Below are positions 13,150 to 20,174 of a stretch of 20,174 nucleotides of DNA, in pieces. A model generated the notes under the pieces. The model was given only the letters and a program-made list of their open reading frames with translations. It was not told the origin of the DNA and searched no databases. Position numbers and translations under genes: made by a program. The number at the start of each line of letters is the position of its first letter. Positions within the stretch are counted from its first letter, which is position 1. The DNA lies in contig VGSX01000030.1 in assembly GCA_016874895.1 (NCBI GenBank), positions 1-20,174 on the forward strand. Reading direction: 5' to 3'. The stretch is from Deltaproteobacteria bacterium. GTDB lineage: Bacteria; Desulfobacterota; Desulfobaccia; Desulfobaccales; Desulfobaccaceae.

Positions 13150-13178
13150 TGTATACTATCATCCGCGGCGATGAACAA
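13150..13178 (-). promoter_or_regulatory. Candidate promoter for the FwdB-like operon
   Basis: On the minus strand TTGTTC (complement of 13173-13178), a 17-bp spacer and TATACA (complement of 13150-13155) point towards the FwdB-like gene, about 45 bases upstream of its TTG start. It would drive the four-gene redox cluster. The match is moderate. Confidence 0.4.
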
Positions 13179-13280
13179 CCCAAATAAGCGGGATGGCCGG
13201 CTGAGAATTCTCGTCATGAGATATTCTTAATCGACTTAACCCATGGTTTTTGGTGAAAGCTGAACGATTACAAAAAAACA

Positions 13281-13308
13281 TTGTCTCTTAGCCGGGAAAG
13301 ATTAAAAT
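13281..13308 (+). promoter_or_regulatory. Candidate promoter for the cyclic-nucleotide-binding protein
   Basis: TTGTCT (13281-13286), a 16-bp spacer and TAAAAT (13303-13308) point towards the gene at 13430. This would give a leader of about 115 bases. The rest of the 325-base divergent stretch 13105-13429 shows no gene I can support. Confidence 0.35.
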
Positions 13309-13429
13309 AGTCTTATAACAGGTCGGGGTAGGCTGAAAAACAATTTTTCTGCCAGCCGGATCCCATTTCTCAGGAAACCCCAGGCCAGGCTGGCCAACCG
13401 GTCTGAACTGATACAAATCAGGAGAAAAA

Positions 13430-13921
13430 ATGTCCCTTGTCCGCTTATTGTCCAATACGACGCCTTTTGCCCACCTGGATGAAAAACAGTTGGCTCGTGT
13501 GGTAAATTGCTGCGAAAGGCAGCACTATCCGAGGGGGGCCGTCATTTATCAACAAAACACCCCGGCCAGCAAAATGTATATTATTTTAGAGGGATTGGTG
13601 AGTCTGGACGACGTGGTGGATAGTTCCACCTCCATTTCCTATGAGCGCCGCGGCCCCAAAGGGATGATCGGGAGTGCGTCCCTGCTGGGCCTCAAGCTTC
13701 ATTCGCTCACCGCCACCTGTCTGGAGCCGACCCAGGTTATTGCCATCGATGTGCCGTGTTTAGAAAAGATTTTCGAAGAGGACTATGAGGTGGGGTTCAA
13801 GGTTATTTCGGAGGTGGCGTATATTTTTTCCCAGCGCTACGAGCGGGCCAAGACGAGGTTATATAATGTTTTCAAGGAAATTCCGGTCCGGCTGGTATGC
13901 CGCCAAACGGTTGATGAGTGA
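13430..13921 (+). CDS. Stand-alone cyclic-nucleotide-binding-domain (CRP-like) protein, 163 aa
   Basis: The protein consists of a cNMP-binding beta-barrel and a C-terminal helix only. Residues about 8-30 (PFAHLDEKQLARVV) form the usual helical lead-in. HYPRGAVIYQQNTPASKMYIILEGLVSL matches the barrel core, MIGSASLLGL the phosphate-binding cassette region, and TATCLEPTQVIAID the last strands. There is no helix-turn-helix, so it is not itself a CRP-type DNA-binding regulator. Signals could be a cyclic nucleotide or another ligand; the classical phosphate-binding arginine of CAP is not obvious, so ligand binding is unproven. GGAG precedes the ATG. It sits about 300 bases upstream of, and on the same strand as, a histidine kinase and a sigma-54 activator, so a sensory link to them is reasonable but inferred. 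Confidence 0.85.
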   Translation: MSLVRLLSNTTPFAHLDEKQLARVVNCCERQHYPRGAVIYQQNTPASKMYIILEGLVSLDDVVDSSTSISYERRGPKGMIGSASLLGLKLHSLTATCLEPTQVIAIDVPCLEKIFEEDYEVGFKVISEVAYIFSQRYERAKTRLYNVFKEIPVRLVCRQTVDE

Positions 13922-14230
13922 GGCTGCCACAGGATTTATTGGCCTGTTTATTGCATGTATATTCATAATATTATTAGAATCTGGGATTTTGCCCGATGGA
14001 AACTGAACAGAAATAATCGATTGCTTTTTTTGGGACCTTTATGATGTTTATATTTTTGAACAGATATGATAAAAAATATGAACATGTCCAGTTTAATTCC
14101 GAAGAGCTTGTTTAACAACCGGTACATTGCGGTCGATAAGAAAATAAGGAAGTAGTATTTCCAAGGCTTCAGCCCGGGGCAGCCGTCCAGACAGGTGTTG
14201 TCCAGAGAAATAATTTTTAAGAGAAGACAT
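13922..14230 (+). other. 309-base AT-rich intergenic stretch, no gene seen
   Basis: Between the cNMP-binding protein and the kinase start I find no supportable ORF and no clear terminator. T- and A-rich runs are common, and the stretch is noticeably lower in GC than the metabolic genes in the window. A promoter for the kinase operon is expected here, but no convincing -35/-10 pair or sigma-54 (GG...GC) element was seen. Confidence 0.5.
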
Positions 14231-16306
14231 ATGCCCAAAACGGCAAGAATTCTGGTGGTGGATGACGAACCGGCGATCCTCGAAATAATTAAGAAAATTC
14301 TCGATGATCGGGGGTTTTTCGTAGATGTCGCCCAAAATGGCTTAGAAGCCCTGCATTTCTTGGAGCGTGGCAATTATGACCTCATGCTCAGCGATGTCAA
14401 GATGCCAGAAATGGATGGCATGGAGCTGTTGCAAAAGGTCAGTCTGCTCTATCCCGACCTCACCACCTTGATCCTCTCGGCCTTTGCCACCATAAAGGAC
14501 GCGGTGGCCGCCATTAAATTAGGCGCCTTTGATTACATCGCCAAGCCCGTCTATCCCGAAGACCTGGTATTATCCATCGAAAGAGCCCTCAAATTTAAGG
14601 ATTTGCGTCAGGCCACCCAGGAATTGGAATGGACCCTGAAGGGCGCTGAAGCTTTGGGATTGCAAGTCCTCGATCTAGCGCCCGAAACCGAGGAGTTCCA
14701 GACTCTGGAGCAACTGCGGCGGGAAGCCGGGAGCATACAGGATCTCTCGGAACTGGCCACTGCTTTTTTGCAGGCCGCGGAAAAACTGACCTTGGCCTCC
14801 CGGGGCTCGGTTTTTCTCTTTGATCGCCAGGGACTGCACCTTATCTGCACGGCCATGCGCGTTAAGGAATGTGACCAGGTTGATTTTCCCACTGCCCGGC
14901 CCGGCGAAGGGGTGATGAGCTATGTTCTCCAGAGCGGACGCCCCCTGTTGGTGGCCGATGTGACTTTGGAACCTCGTTTTTTCAATTTTCAGAAAAGCAG
15001 GCATTATCATACCAAGAGCTTTATGGTGGCCCCGATCATCGGGGAACGGGTCTGGGGGGTCATTAACCTGGCCGATCGCGGGGATATGAGGGCATTCACT
15101 CCCCGGGAACTTTTTCTCCTTTGGTTGTTGGCCAAGATATTTGCCGAAAATCTGCAGAACCGGGAATTGCAGGAAAAAAGCCGTACAAGGTACGATGCCT
15201 TAGAGGATACTCGCACCGAACTGATAGATATCAAGGAAACGTTTAACCGGCTCACTACCTCCGTTCCCATGGGATTGGCTGTATTAGATCATAATTTAAA
15301 GATCTGCTACACCAATCCGACTTTTATGAAATTATTCAATCAGGAGAAATCGGGGGTCGGTTCAGAAATACTAACTTATCTGAAAGGCATCTCACCCTCG
15401 GACAATAGCAGAATACAAAATTGTTTTGAGAGAATAATACAAGGCGAGCGGGCCGTCGATTGCGGCCAGATAACCATTACCGACCCAGAACAGGGCAACA
15501 GTTTCTCCCTGTTGCACCTGGTGCGGCTGAATTCTTCCCGCGCCGGACCGCAACTTTTGCTTATCTTAGAAGATATCACGGAAATATCCCAGATGCAGCA
15601 ACGGTTATCGCTCTATGAACATTTTGCGGTGATGGGAAAATTATCCGCCTGTGTGGTCCACGAACTTAATAATCCCCTAGATGGCGTAAAGAGATACATC
15701 TCTCTGGCCCAGATGAAAAAAGACTCTCCCGATGATGTGAACCGCTATTTAACCGAGGCCCAGAAAGGTCTCAGTAAAATGTCCTCGGCCATCAAGTCCA
15801 TCCTGAACGTTGGCAACCCGCCGGGCATTTTGAAGCCCCAAGACAGTCTCCTGAGCCAACTCCAGGAAGCAGTGAAGATCTTGCTTTTTCAGGCCAGGGA
15901 TCAGCGGGTGGAAATCCTGCTCTCAACTCCGCCTATATTTAAGGACATGTATTATGGCACCGATCTGTATACCGTTTTTGTCAATCTCATCAAAAACGCC
16001 ATCCAGGCCATGCCAGAGGGGGGTCAGTTGGAAATCATCGGTTTAGAAAAAGACGACCGACTAGAGGTACATTTTAAGGATACCGGGCCTGGTATAGACA
16101 GAAAAAACCTGGGAAATATCTTTAAGCCTTTTTTTACCACCAAAAATCAGGGCCAAGGCTTGGGGCTGGGTTTAACCATTTGTGAGAAAATTATTTCCCG
16201 TTACCAGGGGGAGCTATCAGTGGAAAGTTCTCAGGGCGGGGGAGCGCATTTTATCATTAAGCTTTCTTTACCCGACCGACCTCATATTAATGCCCACAAT
16301 GCTTAA
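14231..16306 (+). CDS. REC-GAF-PAS hybrid histidine kinase, 691 aa
   Basis: A soluble sensor kinase with an N-terminal receiver. Residues 4-120 are REC (acid pair D11-D12, phospho-acceptor D55 in LMLSDVKMPEMDG, K105 in AKP). Residues about 170-310 form a GAF domain (FLFDRQGLHLI, VMSYVLQSGRPLLV, WGVINLAD). A PAS domain spans about 330-455 (SVPMGLAVLDHNLKICYTN). The kinase core has H477 in VVHELNNPLDG, the N-box with N585 and N589, DTGPGID, and a GQGLGLGL G2 box (641-648). No membrane segment is seen, so it senses cytoplasmic signals and accepts phosphate from an upstream kinase or the cognate pair. ATG 14231 begins exactly at the receiver; GTG 14195 would add 12 residues. The response regulator starts 18 bases after the stop. 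Confidence 0.92.
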   Translation: MPKTARILVVDDEPAILEIIKKILDDRGFFVDVAQNGLEALHFLERGNYDLMLSDVKMPEMDGMELLQKVSLLYPDLTTLILSAFATIKDAVAAIKLGAFDYIAKPVYPEDLVLSIERALKFKDLRQATQELEWTLKGAEALGLQVLDLAPETEEFQTLEQLRREAGSIQDLSELATAFLQAAEKLTLASRGSVFLFDRQGLHLICTAMRVKECDQVDFPTARPGEGVMSYVLQSGRPLLVADVTLEPRFFNFQKSRHYHTKSFMVAPIIGERVWGVINLADRGDMRAFTPRELFLLWLLAKIFAENLQNRELQEKSRTRYDALEDTRTELIDIKETFNRLTTSVPMGLAVLDHNLKICYTNPTFMKLFNQEKSGVGSEILTYLKGISPSDNSRIQNCFERIIQGERAVDCGQITITDPEQGNSFSLLHLVRLNSSRAGPQLLLILEDITEISQMQQRLSLYEHFAVMGKLSACVVHELNNPLDGVKRYISLAQMKKDSPDDVNRYLTEAQKGLSKMSSAIKSILNVGNPPGILKPQDSLLSQLQEAVKILLFQARDQRVEILLSTPPIFKDMYYGTDLYTVFVNLIKNAIQAMPEGGQLEIIGLEKDDRLEVHFKDTGPGIDRKNLGNIFKPFFTTKNQGQGLGLGLTICEKIISRYQGELSVESSQGGGAHFIIKLSLPDRPHINAHNA

Positions 16307-16324
16307 TCTGCGAGGGGTGACACT

Positions 16325-17710
16325 TTGAAAAAAAAAGATATTCTGATCGTCGACGATGATGACCTCGTCTGTCATTCCTTGAGAGAATTGCTCAGTATCG
16401 AAGGATACGAGGTCGATTCAACCTTAGACGGCCTGGAGGCGCTGCAACGACTCGATGAAACACATTATTCCGTTATCATCTCCGATATTCGCATGCCAAG
16501 CATTGACGGCATAGAATTGCTCAAGGAAATCAAGGGGAAAAATATTGAAAGCTTATTAATTTTCATTACCGGGCACGGTCATATCGACGGAGCCGTGGAG
16601 GCCATTAAATTAGGGGCCTATGATTATGTTACCAAACCCATAGACGACATACGATTGAAACTTACCATCAAAAGGGCTTTGGAAAAGAAAAAATTATTGG
16701 CTTCCTACCAGTCCTTAAAAAAGAAAATAAGACCATGGGAATTGGACGACCGGATAATAGTTAAAGATCGCAAGATGATAGAATTACTTGATATCGTTCA
16801 CATGGTAGCCGAGACCATGGCAACTATCCTCATAACCGGGGAATCCGGCACCGGCAAATCCATGCTGGCCAAATATATACATCGCCATTCTTCCCGGCGG
16901 GACGGCTCCTTTGTGGAACTGAGCTGCGGCACCCTGGCGGAAACCCTCCTGGAAAGCGAACTTTTCGGTCATGTCAAAGGAGCTTTTACCGGGGCTGATC
17001 GGAATAAAAAGGGGAAGTTCGAGGAGGCCTCGGGCGGGACGATTTTTCTGGATGATATCAATTGCGCCTCTCAAAATTGTCAGATTAAGCTCTTACGCAT
17101 CTTACAAGAAAAAACTTTTGAAAAAGTGGGCGGCAACGAATCCATTGCCACCGATGTGCGGATTATCACCGCCACTAATTCACCCTTGACAGAAGAAGTG
17201 GAACAAAGAAAGTTCCGGGAAGACCTGTACCATCGCATCAATGTTGTCTCGTTCTTCATTCCCCCCTTACGCGAACGATTGGGTGATATCGAAGCCCTCA
17301 TCGAATATTTTATTAAACGCTTTAACGAAATTCACAAGAAAAATGTCAAAGGCATTACCAAAAGTGCCCTGCAGCTCTGCCATAACTATCATTGGCCCGG
17401 CAATGTCCGGCAATTAGAAAATGTCATGGAACGCTCCGTCATTCTTTCCCCCGGAGATTTTATTATCGAACAGGTCCTGCCCGAGGAATTGCGCAAAGAC
17501 ACCAGTAAGAATGTTGATTTGAACGGTCAATCCCTGGCAGCCGCCCTGGCCGAGGCGGAAAAGGGCATTATCTGTAATTCTCTTGTCCTGAACAATTGGA
17601 ACCGTCAGATTACGGCTCAAATTTTGGGCATCAGCCGAACTACCCTTTTTAATAAGATAAAACAATATCAGTTATATAACCCGCGCAAAAAGAGAGATGC
17701 CTATAATTAG
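16325..17710 (+). CDS. NtrC-family sigma-54-dependent response regulator, 461 aa
   Basis: An activator of RNA polymerase holoenzyme carrying sigma-54. Domains are the receiver at residues 1-120 (D10-D12 acid patch, phospho-acceptor D54 in ISDIRMP, K104), the AAA+ domain at about 140-385, and a Fis-type HTH at about 405-450 (RQITAQILGISRTTLFNKIKQY). AAA+ motifs are Walker A GESGTGKS (172-179), the sigma-54 contact loop GAFTGA (219-224), and HWPGNVRQLEN (356-366). The Walker B reads FLDDI where most relatives have FLDEI. The start is TTG 16325, with GAGGGG (16312-16317) seven bases upstream. It pairs with the kinase immediately before it. No sigma-54 promoter was found in the window, so targets are unknown; the FwdBA-like cluster and bioA are the nearest candidates. 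Confidence 0.94.
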   Translation: MKKKDILIVDDDDLVCHSLRELLSIEGYEVDSTLDGLEALQRLDETHYSVIISDIRMPSIDGIELLKEIKGKNIESLLIFITGHGHIDGAVEAIKLGAYDYVTKPIDDIRLKLTIKRALEKKKLLASYQSLKKKIRPWELDDRIIVKDRKMIELLDIVHMVAETMATILITGESGTGKSMLAKYIHRHSSRRDGSFVELSCGTLAETLLESELFGHVKGAFTGADRNKKGKFEEASGGTIFLDDINCASQNCQIKLLRILQEKTFEKVGGNESIATDVRIITATNSPLTEEVEQRKFREDLYHRINVVSFFIPPLRERLGDIEALIEYFIKRFNEIHKKNVKGITKSALQLCHNYHWPGNVRQLENVMERSVILSPGDFIIEQVLPEELRKDTSKNVDLNGQSLAAALAEAEKGIICNSLVLNNWNRQITAQILGISRTTLFNKIKQYQLYNPRKKRDAYN

Positions 17711-17758
17711 ATTGATTTCCTCGAGGTCCCGGCAACCCTTGAGGCTCCCCTCCTCTTT

Positions 17759-19105
17759 ATGGAACAGCATTACGACACCTTAGCAGCCTGGGACCACGCC
17801 CACCTCTGGCACCCCTTCACGCAGATGCAAGGCTTTGCCCGAGAGGAGCTGCTCATCATTACCCGGGGCGAAGGCGTGTTCCTGTTCGACCATAGGGGCA
17901 ACCGCTACTTAGACGGCGTAGCCTCCCTGTGGGCCAACGTGCACGGCCACCGGCGGCCGGAATTGGACCGGGCCATCCAGGACCAGCTCAGTAAGGTGGC
18001 GCACTGCACCATGCTGGGGCTGGCCAATATTCCCGCCCTCAACCTGGCCCATGACCTGGTGGAGATTGCCCCGCCGGGATTAACCAGGGTCTTCTTGTCC
18101 GACAACGGCTCCACCGCAGTGGAAGTAGCTCTGAAAATGGCTTACCAGTACTGGCAGTTGCGGGGGGAGAAGCAACGGAAGCGTTTTGTCAAATTAAAAG
18201 ACGCCTATCATGGCGACACCCTGGGAGCCGTCTCGGTGGGCGGCATCGACCTGTTCCATGCCATCTTTAAGGACCTGCTCTTTCCCACCCTGGAGGCCCC
18301 CAATACCTACTGCTACCGCTGCCCGGAGCAGGACCGGTGCCACCAGCAGTGCCTGACGGCCCTGGAGGCCGTGGTGGAGTCTCATCACGATGAGCTGGCC
18401 GCCATTATTATCGAGCCCGTGATTCAGGGAGCGGCCGGCATGATCGCCCAGCCCTCCGGATACGTCAGGAGAATCCGGGAACTGGCTGACCACTATGGCT
18501 GTTTGCTCATTGCCGACGAAGTCGCCACCGGCTTCGGCCGCACCGGGAAGATGTTCGCCTGCGAGCACGATGAGATTGCCCCGGATATCCTCTGCTTGGC
18601 CAAGGGAATTACCGGGGGCTACCTCCCCCTGGCCGCCACCTTGGCCACCGACGACATTTACCGGATGTTTCTGGGTGAATTCGACGAATTCCGGGCGTTC
18701 TTCCACGGTCACACCTATACCGGCAACCCCCTGGCTGCGGCCGCGGCGGTGGCCAGTCTGGCCCTGTTCCGTTCTGAGCGCCTGATAGACCAGCTCCAGG
18801 AAAAGATCGCTTATCTTGCCGCCCGATTGGCGGATTGGGTAGAGCATCCCCATATCGGGGACATCCGGCAGCGGGGCTTTATGGTGGGTATCGAACTTGT
18901 TCGGGATAAGGCCAGCAAGGTTCCCTTTCCCGTGAAGCAACGCCAGGGCCACCGAGTGATCCTGGCGGCCAGAAAACTCGGCGCCATCCTCAGGCCCCTG
19001 GGGGATGTCATCGTCCTGATGCCGCCTCTGTGCATCTCCCTAACAGAACTCCAGGAACTCCTGGATATCACCCTGGCGGCCATTAATCAGGCCGGCTCGG
19101 CATAA
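17759..19105 (+). CDS. bioA: Adenosylmethionine-8-amino-7-oxononanoate aminotransferase (BioA), 448 aa
   Basis: BioA transfers the amino group of S-adenosylmethionine to 8-amino-7-oxononanoate to give 7,8-diaminononanoate in biotin synthesis. It is a fold-type I PLP enzyme. HLWHPFTQM at residues 15-23 is the BioA-type N-terminus, and DGVASLW and DNGSTAVEVALKMA follow. YHGDTLGAVSVGG (150-162) matches the phosphate region, IADEVATGFGRTG (251-263) carries D253 that contacts the PLP nitrogen, and K282 in LAKGITGGYLPL is the PLP lysine. An insert with four cysteines (C185, C188, C194, C198) could bind a metal. Length is normal. The ATG lacks a strong ribosome site (GAGG about 14 bases upstream), and the gene begins only 48 bases after the response regulator. 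No other bio genes are present here. Confidence 0.95.
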   Translation: MEQHYDTLAAWDHAHLWHPFTQMQGFAREELLIITRGEGVFLFDHRGNRYLDGVASLWANVHGHRRPELDRAIQDQLSKVAHCTMLGLANIPALNLAHDLVEIAPPGLTRVFLSDNGSTAVEVALKMAYQYWQLRGEKQRKRFVKLKDAYHGDTLGAVSVGGIDLFHAIFKDLLFPTLEAPNTYCYRCPEQDRCHQQCLTALEAVVESHHDELAAIIIEPVIQGAAGMIAQPSGYVRRIRELADHYGCLLIADEVATGFGRTGKMFACEHDEIAPDILCLAKGITGGYLPLAATLATDDIYRMFLGEFDEFRAFFHGHTYTGNPLAAAAAVASLALFRSERLIDQLQEKIAYLAARLADWVEHPHIGDIRQRGFMVGIELVRDKASKVPFPVKQRQGHRVILAARKLGAILRPLGDVIVLMPPLCISLTELQELLDITLAAINQAGSA

Positions 19106-19124
19106 CCAGCGTGTTTCCAGATTT

Positions 19125-19192
19125 AATTCACCGCAGAGACGCAGAGGGCGCGAAGTAAAGCCTCTGCGTTCTTTGCGCCTCGGCGGTGAATT
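19125..19192. repeat. Palindromic repeat between convergent bioA and kdsB
   Basis: AATTCACCG (19125-19133) pairs with CGGTGAATT (19184-19192), and inside it CGCAGAGG (19140-19147) pairs with CCTCTGCG (19161-19168). The right arm runs into TTTTT. The wording (TTCACCGCAGAGACGCAGAG) is like a palindromic intergenic family I remember from many bacterial genomes. Its place between two converging genes fits a two-way terminator. The remaining bases to 19224 hold nothing else. Confidence 0.65.
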
Positions 19193-19224
19193 TTTATGCC
19201 GCATCGATGCGCCCAATGGGGTGA

Positions 19225-19965
19225 TTACGATGCTCTGAGCAGATAGGCCTCGGCTCTTGGCGCATCCGCCGGGTCGTCCACCTCCACCGTCTCCCACTCC
19301 GTCTCCACTACCTTGATTTTAAAACCAAATTCCAGGGCCCGCAGTTGCTCCAGCTTCTCTGCGGCTTCCCAGACCCCCGGAGGCAACTGCACAAAGCGCG
19401 GCAGGAAGTCCCGCCGGTAGGCATAGATGCCGATATGTTTAAAATAACAAGGAGTTCCCCCTTCATCCCGATAATGGGGAATGGGAGCCCGGGAAAAGTA
19501 GAGGGCATAGTGCTGCCGGTCGAACACCACCTTCACCACGTTGGGGTTGCGGGCCGTGGCCGCATCGGTGAAACCCCGGATGGGGGTGGCTAAATCCGCT
19601 CGGGGATCGGCCTTTAACAGGGTTATGAGTTCGGCAATCACCGGGGGGGCAAAAACGACCTGATCTCCCTGGATATTGACGATGATGGCCTCCGGCGGCA
19701 GGTCCAGAATGTCCGCGGCCTCGGCCAAACGGTCGCTCCCCGAGGCGTGCCCGCCATGGGTCATGATGGCCTGCCCCCCGAAGGACTGGACACACTCGGC
19801 AATCCGGTGGTCATCAGTGGCCACATAGACCTCCTGCAATTCGGCCACCTGCTTGGCCAGTTCATAGACCCACTGGATCATGGGTTTGCCCGCAATCATT
19901 GCCAAGGGTTTGCCCGGAAAACGGCTGGAACCGTAGCGGGCCGGAATTATCGCCAGAGCGTGCAT
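19225..19965 (-). CDS. kdsB: 3-deoxy-manno-octulosonate cytidylyltransferase (CMP-Kdo synthetase), 246 aa
   Basis: KdsB activates Kdo with CTP to CMP-Kdo for the inner core of lipopolysaccharide, in the cytoplasm. The nucleotide-binding N-terminus IIPARYGSSRFPGKPL (residues 6-21) is complete. It is followed by YVATDD (47-52), GGHASGSDRLAEA (about 71-83), the metal-binding VNIQGDQ segment (about 95-101; most relatives I recall have QGDE or QGDQ), FSRAPIP, HIGIYAYRR and a C-terminal VEVDDPAD. Length is typical (about 245-250 aa). The ATG at 19965 follows the strong purine run GGAGAAGGAG. It is convergent with bioA and stands alone; no kdsA, kdsD or lpx genes are in view. Its presence supports an LPS-bearing Gram-negative host. 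Confidence 0.95.
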   Translation of the reverse strand: MHALAIIPARYGSSRFPGKPLAMIAGKPMIQWVYELAKQVAELQEVYVATDDHRIAECVQSFGGQAIMTHGGHASGSDRLAEAADILDLPPEAIIVNIQGDQVVFAPPVIAELITLLKADPRADLATPIRGFTDAATARNPNVVKVVFDRQHYALYFSRAPIPHYRDEGGTPCYFKHIGIYAYRRDFLPRFVQLPPGVWEAAEKLEQLRALEFGFKIKVVETEWETVEVDDPADAPRAEAYLLRAS

Positions 19966-20097
19966 CTCCTTCTCCTAAAGCCATATTTTTTTTTGGAGGC
20001 AGCCAACGGTCAGTTATGAGTGTTCAGTTTTCAGTTTTTTTCTTTTGTTCTGCCGCCCCTAGCAAAACGGCTTCTCAAAGCACTCACCAACTTTTAT

Positions 20098-20174
20098 TCT
20101 GACCTCTGACCCCTGACCCCTGACCTCTGACCCCTGACCCCTGACCCCTGACCCCTGACCTCTGACCCCTGGCC
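20098..20174. repeat. Tandem heptamer repeat YCTGACC, eleven copies, running off the window
   Basis: From 20098 to the last base there are exactly eleven 7-base units of the form TCTGACC or CCTGACC; the last unit is CCTGGCC. The array probably continues past the window. The CTGA core is shared with the heptamers at 9184-9407. Between kdsB and this array (19966-20097) there is no gene I can support, only T-runs and loose CAG(T)n words such as TCAGTTTTCAG. Confidence 0.9.

Noticed and set aside
18194..18952. Minus-strand open frame (252 codons) opposite bioA
   Set aside because: Shadow of bioA with Gly/Gln-rich composition and no family signature.

Overview
The window looks like a piece of a moderately GC-rich, Gram-negative, anaerobic bacterial chromosome, most likely Desulfobacterota (sulfate-reducer or syntroph relatives). 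This is inferred from gene content. An AhbD / AhbA-AhbB pair belongs to the siroheme-dependent heme route used by sulfate reducers and archaea, there are HdrC-like and formylmethanofuran-dehydrogenase-like redox proteins and a desulforedoxin-like mini-protein, and CMP-Kdo synthetase (KdsB) implies lipopolysaccharide. No rRNA, prophage, insertion sequence or CRISPR array was seen.

Layout. 1-604: 3' end of dnaE, followed by a REP-type palindrome. 719-1480: two small cysteine-rich proteins behind a strong promoter, with a possible 32-aa ORF between them. 1699-1775: tRNA-Arg(CCG). 1776-2161: a gene-free stretch with a strong stem-loop pair. 2162-3275: spmA-spmB membrane pair. 3465-4999: ahbD and an ahbA/ahbB-type gene, overlapping by 4 nt. 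5087-9170, minus strand: universal stress protein, exported thioredoxin-like protein, and a large helicase carrying a fused exonuclease domain. 9184-9407: heptameric repeats in opposed orientation. 9425-13104, minus strand: a four-gene redox cluster (FwdB-like, FwdA-like, multi-cluster ferredoxin, HdrC-like). 13430-17710, plus strand: a stand-alone cyclic-nucleotide-binding-domain protein, then a REC-GAF-PAS histidine kinase and an NtrC-type sigma-54 activator. 17759-19105: bioA. 19225-19965, minus strand: kdsB, convergent with bioA, with a palindromic element between them. 20098-20174: a second heptamer tandem repeat running off the window.

The most unusual region is 9425-13104. The FwdB-like protein keeps its N-terminal [4Fe-4S] cysteines and family scaffold, but the Cys-His pair that binds and serves the pterin metal is Phe-Lys. 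The FwdA-like protein keeps the family's N- and C-terminal signatures, but every amidohydrolase metal ligand I could align is replaced. With a ferredoxin and an HdrC-like subunit transcribed downstream, and no FwdC, FwdD, HdrA or HdrB, this looks like a repurposed electron-transfer or scaffold complex rather than a formylmethanofuran dehydrogenase. The second notable item is the 978-aa helicase at 6234-9170. It joins an MrfA/YprA-like DEVH helicase with a Zn-type cysteine cluster to an MrfB/YprB-like DEDDy exonuclease, two proteins that are separate in Bacillus.
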